Source: Psococerastis gibbosa (taxonomy: Eukaryota; Arthropoda; Insecta; Psocodea; Psocidae). Taken from it: a stretch of DNA of 64,000 nucleotides. The position numbers were made by a program, and so were the translations under genes. Positions within the stretch are counted from its first letter, which is position 1. Each line of letters starts with the position of its first letter. This document shows, one piece after another, positions 58,852 through 64,000 of the stretch. The notes under the pieces were generated by a model that was not told where the DNA came from, ran no database searches, and saw only the letters and a program-made list of their open reading frames with translations. The stretch covers positions 2,666,001 through 2,730,000 of the forward strand of contig OZ020489.1 of NCBI GenBank assembly GCA_963971405.1. Direction: 5' to 3'.

Positions 58852-61065
58852 TTATTCGTCACTGGGCGTGCACGTGGCAAACATGGTGTTGGCCTGCGTC
58901 TTGGCAATATCACTGGCTTTCTTGGCTGCGTCCTTCAGCTTGTCCGTCTTGCTGACTCGCTCCGCCGCGTCCTGCGCCACCCCCATGGTCGCCATATTGG
59001 GAAACAATCGCGCCAAAATGAACTCGAACCCGTACGCCATCTTGTGGCAGTTCTTTTTGAACCGGTCCATGCCGAACGCCTCGATGGCCCTGCTGAATCC
59101 GTAGACCTGTGACGTCACCCATGCTGAACGCTCAACATGGGTTGAGTTGTCGTCTGTATTGGAGGTGTAGGTTACTTTCTCTTCGACCATCTAAAAACAA
59201 AACATTCGTTATTGTTAGTATTATTAAATGCATGAATGAATGAATAAATATTTACTATGCACCTAAGCCTTTATTAGCTTATTGTGCATCTTAGGGAGTA
59301 TCACTCATACACCAGTATATTTGTATTTTGCACGGGACCAGAATCTTTTTTAGTGGCACATTCAAGGGTCTCGCCAGCTTCAACTCAAATGGTGGCAATT
59401 AAATTGTTGTGCTGACAATTGCCCTCAATCGCATAATAATGATTCACTCTGGACAGCTAAGTCTAAAGGTAATACACGTGTATATCAGCGTACCTATAGC
59501 CTGCTTTCATCAATTGTGCTTCATTATTAGCCAATCAGAGCACTAGTTACATGTCTTTTAGACTACTGATGGGTAGGCTCCCTTAAGTGATAAAAGACTT
59601 GTTAAGCTTCCGTAGGCATAGACGGATACAGGGGAGGGGGGCTAGCTACTTCCCAAATTTAATTTTTTACGCTTTAATTTAATCGATACTACATAATTAT
59701 GTATGTTTGTTCTCTTTTGACCCACAACTACCCCCATTATGCCTATGCTTTTCGATCGATAACTGAGAAAAACGTCTGGTACTACTAATAGTAATCTACT
59801 TAGAGTAGCTGCACTCACAGCATGAGACTTCGGTGGCAAGGTGGTAGCGTGCTTGAACTTGTGCGAGTATCTACACACCTTGCGATCGGAGACGTGTCGT
59901 AATTCGACATAAGTACTGACTAGGTGACTTAGTGAGACGATTGAAGAGGTTAATTTGAGACATTCATTAAATTGTTTGCAAGCGATTTAACCTTTTGTTA
60001 CAAAATAAAGAAAATAAATAAATAATAACAAAGAAATAACTTACCATTACCCTCTGAAGCCCAATATTTTTGGTATATGTCACTAAGGTTTTTGCGACAG
60101 GGTCGACAACGGATTCCTCCACAATTTTAACCACCTTGTTGGGTACGAAGCGCTCCCCCCATTTCGGAACTCGGTTAGTCTTGGTGAGGAGCCGCTGCGT
60201 GTACAACTTGCCGTCCTTTACTGATCTCGAAAGTGTGTCCTCTGACAAAACATGTGTACTGCAATAAAGGTGAGAAGTAAAATTACATACATTACAGAGT
60301 AGGCTAGGAAAAAACATGGCAGCTTCATCTAGATTCCATTTTTCGTAGCTGGCAGGAGGGCCCACTCCAAAATATATGGGTCAAAGTTTAAGGATACAGG
60401 ATACTCTACATAGACCTACAGTAAAAGTAGCTAATAAATTTGTTAAACGTGGGAGAAGTTTGTAATTTTTCGATTGGATGGAAATTTTTTGGGACGCGTA
60501 TTTCAACAGTTACGTGCATATACAATATACTTTCACCTAATTATAAATTGTATAGTTTGTTGGCATTATGTTTTATGGGTCTCATTCTTATAGTTAATCC
60601 AAAATATCGGCTATACATGCAGCCATAAGGAAAAGTCTACAAAACCCAATAATTTTATTGGTAGGCATTTTCCTATACAATAGTTAGTAGCCTTCAACAT
60701 AGAATAAGGCCCGGTACACACGGACGATTCACATAACAATTGCAGCCTTAGTCGATTTTTTGACGATGTCGGAAGCTAGCATGAAGCGTGAAAGTGCACA
60801 GTTAGACACGTTAGATCATAGAAATCTTTAGAAGTAAACTCTGGGGGTTTGAACCAAACATTCAACAATACTGCGAGAATCACCCGTGGGTGCATGGCAT
60901 AATAATAGAAAAGCTTCAAGCTAATGGTTACAATGTAAATTACATTATATGATTACAAGTTTGACATTGGACATACCTTTCGGGGTTTGGATAACGCTGC
61001 CAGAACCCTTGAGACACCTGTTCCCACGTATACCGGAAATAAGTAGAATGTTCAAAATACTTCAT
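58852..61065 (-). CDS. PRELID1: PRELI-like mitochondrial phosphatidic-acid transfer protein
   Basis: A complete three-exon gene, 213 residues: 61065-60977, 60258-60045 and 59190-58852 (TAA). It starts [19 protein letters not shown] and has [19 protein letters not shown], a PRELI/MSF1 signature. It continues [48 protein letters not shown] and [19 protein letters not shown]. The C-terminal third ([20 protein letters not shown] and on) is an Ala/Lys-rich helix, as in PRELID1. Members of the family work in the intermembrane space with TRIAP1 and move phosphatidic acid for cardiolipin synthesis. Introns are 718 and 854 bp with normal borders; the third exon starts at its own ATG codon, giving the MM pair. 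AATAAA on the minus strand lies 155 bp downstream. PRELID3-type paralogues are the alternative, but the FWQRYPNP start fits PRELID1 best. Confidence 0.94.
59620..59750. mobile_element. hAT-like MITE M2, right end lost
   Basis: Left end gacggatacaggggagggg and the tttaatttaatcgatactac block are kept; the right end is lost after the cccacaactacccc block. It lies in PRELI intron 2. Confidence 0.6.
59822..59940 (+). mobile_element. SINE-D copy (tRNA-like head)
   Basis: ggcaaggtggtagcgtgctt and tgcgatcggagacgtgtcgt match the minus strand of 11.1 kb. It lies in PRELI intron 2. Confidence 0.55.
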
Positions 61066-62044
61066 TGTTGCCTTTTAATGCGAAATAATACACCTAAAAT
61101 AAAAATAAAAATGTAAAATTTTAGATGTAAACAAAGAGTTGCGGTCCTTGCGGAAATGTGCTTGCGGTGCTTTTAAGCCTACACGACACATGAAATATGT
61201 ACTGATATTACGAAAATAAATTCTACATACTTCGACATTTCTGTAAACGTTTTGCTGTTTTAATGTTATAGGAAAAATCCGGTATAAATGTTCATTTTCA
61301 TATAAAATAAATGTTGTTCCACATTTCGAATAACTTTATTTGGTGAAGTGAAGTCTTCGAAGTCTGAGTCTTCTGCTTCGGACCGACTTGGCACAACTTT
61401 AATTAAGTTTGTTGAAGGTTGAAATCAGTTTTTAGCACTCAATTTGCTTAATAATTAACTTAATATATACTTTTATCTTTATTTTAAATTATGTTTTCAG
61501 TAATAATTAAACATTTAAAACAAGTAAACTAAATAAAAGTCTAGATTTTGACTTTTTTGATTTTGCGTCGTCTGCTAAGTAATATTGAAAATATATAAAT
61601 ATAAACAAAAAATTCATTCACATTTCTCAGGCTCTCAGCCACAGGATTACAAGATACAAGCCCATTAGTTTTTTGTCTATGATACAAGCCACTAGGGTAG
61701 ATTTTGGCACTGATGACTGAACTGGGGAAGCATGGACATGGTAAATGGTTCATTGGTTCAAGCAGAGGAGACGATGGAGGTCGTAAGGAGAAATGAAACA
61801 AGTGGTTCCGCCTGGTTTGAGTTATGCATATCAACATAACTTATTAAATCGTGTTTGGTAAGTATACATATTATTTAGTTACATATTTTATAATAGTACG
61901 CTAGGATCAAAGTCTGACTTGTCCAATAACTTTCCAAGTCATTACACAGTCTACTTTAGCAAGCCCTGCCTAATGCCTAGTCGCCTCAGTGGGTCTGCGA
62001 CATTTCCTCGCCGGGCATTACCTCATGATTACGAAAAAGATGTC
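61066..62044. other. Upstream flank of the PRELI-like gene, no gene recognised
   Basis: AT-rich sequence with no coding signal; it should contain the PRELI-like promoter near 61066. Confidence 0.45.
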
Positions 62045-62552
62045 TCTACTTAAGCGACTACGTTTTGTGTTGAATAGGAATAGTAAAAAAATGGTCTTTG
62101 ATGCCTTGGTGAAACCCCATGTTAACTATTGCAGTACTTTGTTCAATTTGCCTCCTCTGAGTCAATAAGAAATATTCAAGTGGCAATTAATGTGGGGCTT
62201 AGAAATATATTAAATGTTCCATTTTATCGGCCGTCTGTTGATTGGATGCTTCGAGAACTTGCAATGTTTACCGTACGTGAACAAGTTTTTATTGATACGA
62301 TGGTTTTCATTTTTAAAATTATGAACGGGTTACTACCCGAGTACCTACGCTCAAGAATAACTACATTTGGTGAAATTCACACTTATTCCACTAGAAATTT
62401 TTTTCGACGGTGTGTTGGTGCTGCAGACGTCGGAATTTTTAAGGAAGAGCATATTCCAAGACGGTCTATCCAAATATAATTCTCTTCGAAGGGATATCAA
62501 ATTGGCTTCATCCTTGTTGAAATTTAAAAAATATTTACAAGAGGATGTGTGA
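62045..62552 (+). mobile_element. CR1/Jockey-like LINE, C-terminal fragment
   Basis: Pieces of two adjacent frames give ALVKPHVNYCSTLFNL, GLRNILNVPFYRPSVDWML, TVREQVFIDTMVFIFKIMNG and LLPEYLRSR, ending LKFKKYLQEDV. This is the PHxNYCS...NGLLPxYL region after the reverse transcriptase in CR1/Jockey LINEs. At least two frame breaks are visible. Confidence 0.8.
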
Positions 62553-63784
62553 AGTGGTTTACTCGATAAGTGGATGACTTAATAGTGAAAGTGGTTATTT
62601 TTTATTAGCATTCTTGCTATTTCTCCAAACACTACTACTACTACTACTGCTTGTCAGTACATGGCTAAAATTGAAATATCAGTCGTTACAACGCCAGACA
62701 AGTCTATTCGTACAATAAATCGAATGCGGACAATTCGCATCACCGTTTATGCAAATCTTGATCATCGCATAGCCGAACTTCTAATTCCAACAAGCGCAGA
62801 GAAATGACGCTTTCTTCAAGGGTTTCTATGGAAGTGACGTTAAGTGCCCACCAAAAAGCCAACTTACGCAAATTTCATAACATCCACATTGCGTTCTTGT
62901 ACGTTTGTTTAACATTGCGTTTTGCTGTTATGCGGTCAGTTTTTCTGATTGGCGGATGGATCAGAAGCAGTTCATCGCACCTTGGTGGGTCAAAGGCTAA
63001 TATGGATTGATGTTTCCACGAAAAAAACCTAAAGCTTTGGAAAAGTGAAATTCCTTTGGAATTATTGCATTAATTAATGTATTATGTGCTAACCGGGTGG
63101 CCAGGTCATTGAACGATCGCTATTAAAATCAATTTGGAGTACCCCAACTACGCGTTACTCGTGATTTTCACAGGAAATATCGATTGTAGAGCCGAAATGC
63201 TCAGCTACATTTCAAAGTAAGTGGCCTTCGCTGACACCAATTGACTACAGTTCTTAAACTCCCTTCCTCAGGACTATCACACCAATAGTTTTTTGCACAA
63301 ATCAAATTCAATAATTATTGTGGCCTAGTGTTTGTACGGTACCAAAATGCTCAGAAAAATGACTTCCGTATGTCCTGATATTTTTGACAGCTTTATGATT
63401 TAAATTTTATTTGATACTTGATATCTCCGACTGTCACTTGGAGTTACTACTACTAGCTGGGTTTGAACCCTCAAATCTCAAAAAAAAAATTCCCACGTAA
63501 AAGTTTACTGTATATTACTGTACATTTTCAAGAAAAATATTAACCGAAAGAGCAATTTATTGCTGGTTTGCCCAGAAGAATTCAGAAATTTAAGCAATAT
63601 ACGGAAAGTTGGAGCACTTCCTGTGCCCTCCATAACTGTGGCCCATTGATGTCATTGGTTGCCGTGCCGAGTTGAATGTCTGTGGCATGAAGAAATGCCA
63701 GTGCATCTTCCTTACACTTTCTGCAACTGTGCACCTATTAGCCAATACTACTCTTTCAGTAGTATTTAGATTGTGGCACTGGCA
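62553..63784. other. No gene recognised
   Basis: AT-rich, short (ACT)n run at 62631; old unassigned repeats at most. Confidence 0.45.
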
Positions 63785-63955
63785 GCTTAAAGGGATTTTT
63801 GTGGACGAAAGCCTATTTATAGTAGCCCATTAAACCTTGTTATGCCAACGACCCCATTAATTGACATTATTGGTATTGTTGCATTTAAGCCGATAGCACA
63901 CTGGTACACTTCTTCAACACCGGCTATAAGCGACAATGTCAGACATGTGTCATAC
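63785..63955 (+). repeat. Repeat family G copy
   Basis: gaaagcctatttatagtagc, tgacattattggtattgttg and ggctataagcgacaatg match the 41.6- and 50.7-kb copies. Confidence 0.5.
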
Positions 63956-64000
63956 TCCGAATACCACTAAATTCGGAGTGTGACAAAATGCTTAGGCGCT

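Noticed and set aside
1-64000. LTR retroelements, Polinton-like or other virus-derived elements, CRISPR arrays, prokaryotic operons
   Set aside because: No long terminal repeats, integrase, protease, capsid or envelope-like frames, and no spaced short repeats were seen; the RNase H frames belong to LINEs.

Overview
The window reads as nuclear DNA of an arthropod. The strongest taxonomic signal is an orcokinin neuropeptide gene coding for both the A-type peptide [13 protein letters not shown](I/V) and many B-type peptides LDxLGGG(H/N)LL. The other genes are ordinary metazoan genes split by GT-AG introns. The background is AT-rich and full of tRNA-derived SINEs, LINE tails, inverted-repeat (MITE-like) elements and G/C homopolymers. 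The species cannot be named from the sequence. I saw no LTR, Polinton-like or other capsid- or envelope-bearing element, and no CRISPR, rRNA or convincing functional tRNA gene.

Layout. About 1-17 kb: no host exon recognised; mostly SINE families A and B, one long-inverted-repeat element and old repeats. 17.0-24.2 kb (+): 3' part of the orcokinin gene. A B-type exon (17011-18197) carries its own stop; a second route uses 19150-19285 and then 23849-24062 (A-type). The splice phases make the two endings mutually exclusive. The signal-peptide exon was not found. 24.5-28.5 kb: repeats, including a 213-bp tandem duplication. 28.6-34.9 kb (+): a complete METTL2/METTL8-type tRNA m3C methyltransferase with two overlapping first exons, one encoding a plain cytosolic start and one encoding a presequence-like start. 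35-40.6 kb: repeats, including a LINE with clear 11-bp target-site duplications. 40.6-45.4 kb (-): complete six-exon CDK5. 45.46-48.3 kb (+): complete six-exon SF3B4, head to head with CDK5, 73 bp between start codons. 50.2-53.4 kb (+): last three exons of a small single-pass membrane protein (VOPP1/WBP1-like, tentative), followed by a decaying tandem array of its own last exon. 54.35-54.93 kb (+): ARL6 as a single uninterrupted frame. 58.85-61.07 kb (-): complete three-exon PRELI-like gene. 61-64 kb: CR1-like LINE tail and old repeats.

The genes do not form a pathway; they are independent neighbours (neuropeptide, tRNA modification, kinase, splicing factor, ciliary GTPase, mitochondrial lipid transfer). 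The points most worth a second look are the twin first exons of the METTL2/8 gene, the phase logic and internal duplication of the orcokinin gene, the shared CDK5/SF3B4 promoter, and the eroding terminal-exon array upstream of ARL6. All coordinates of exons were derived by hand from reading frame continuity and GT-AG borders.
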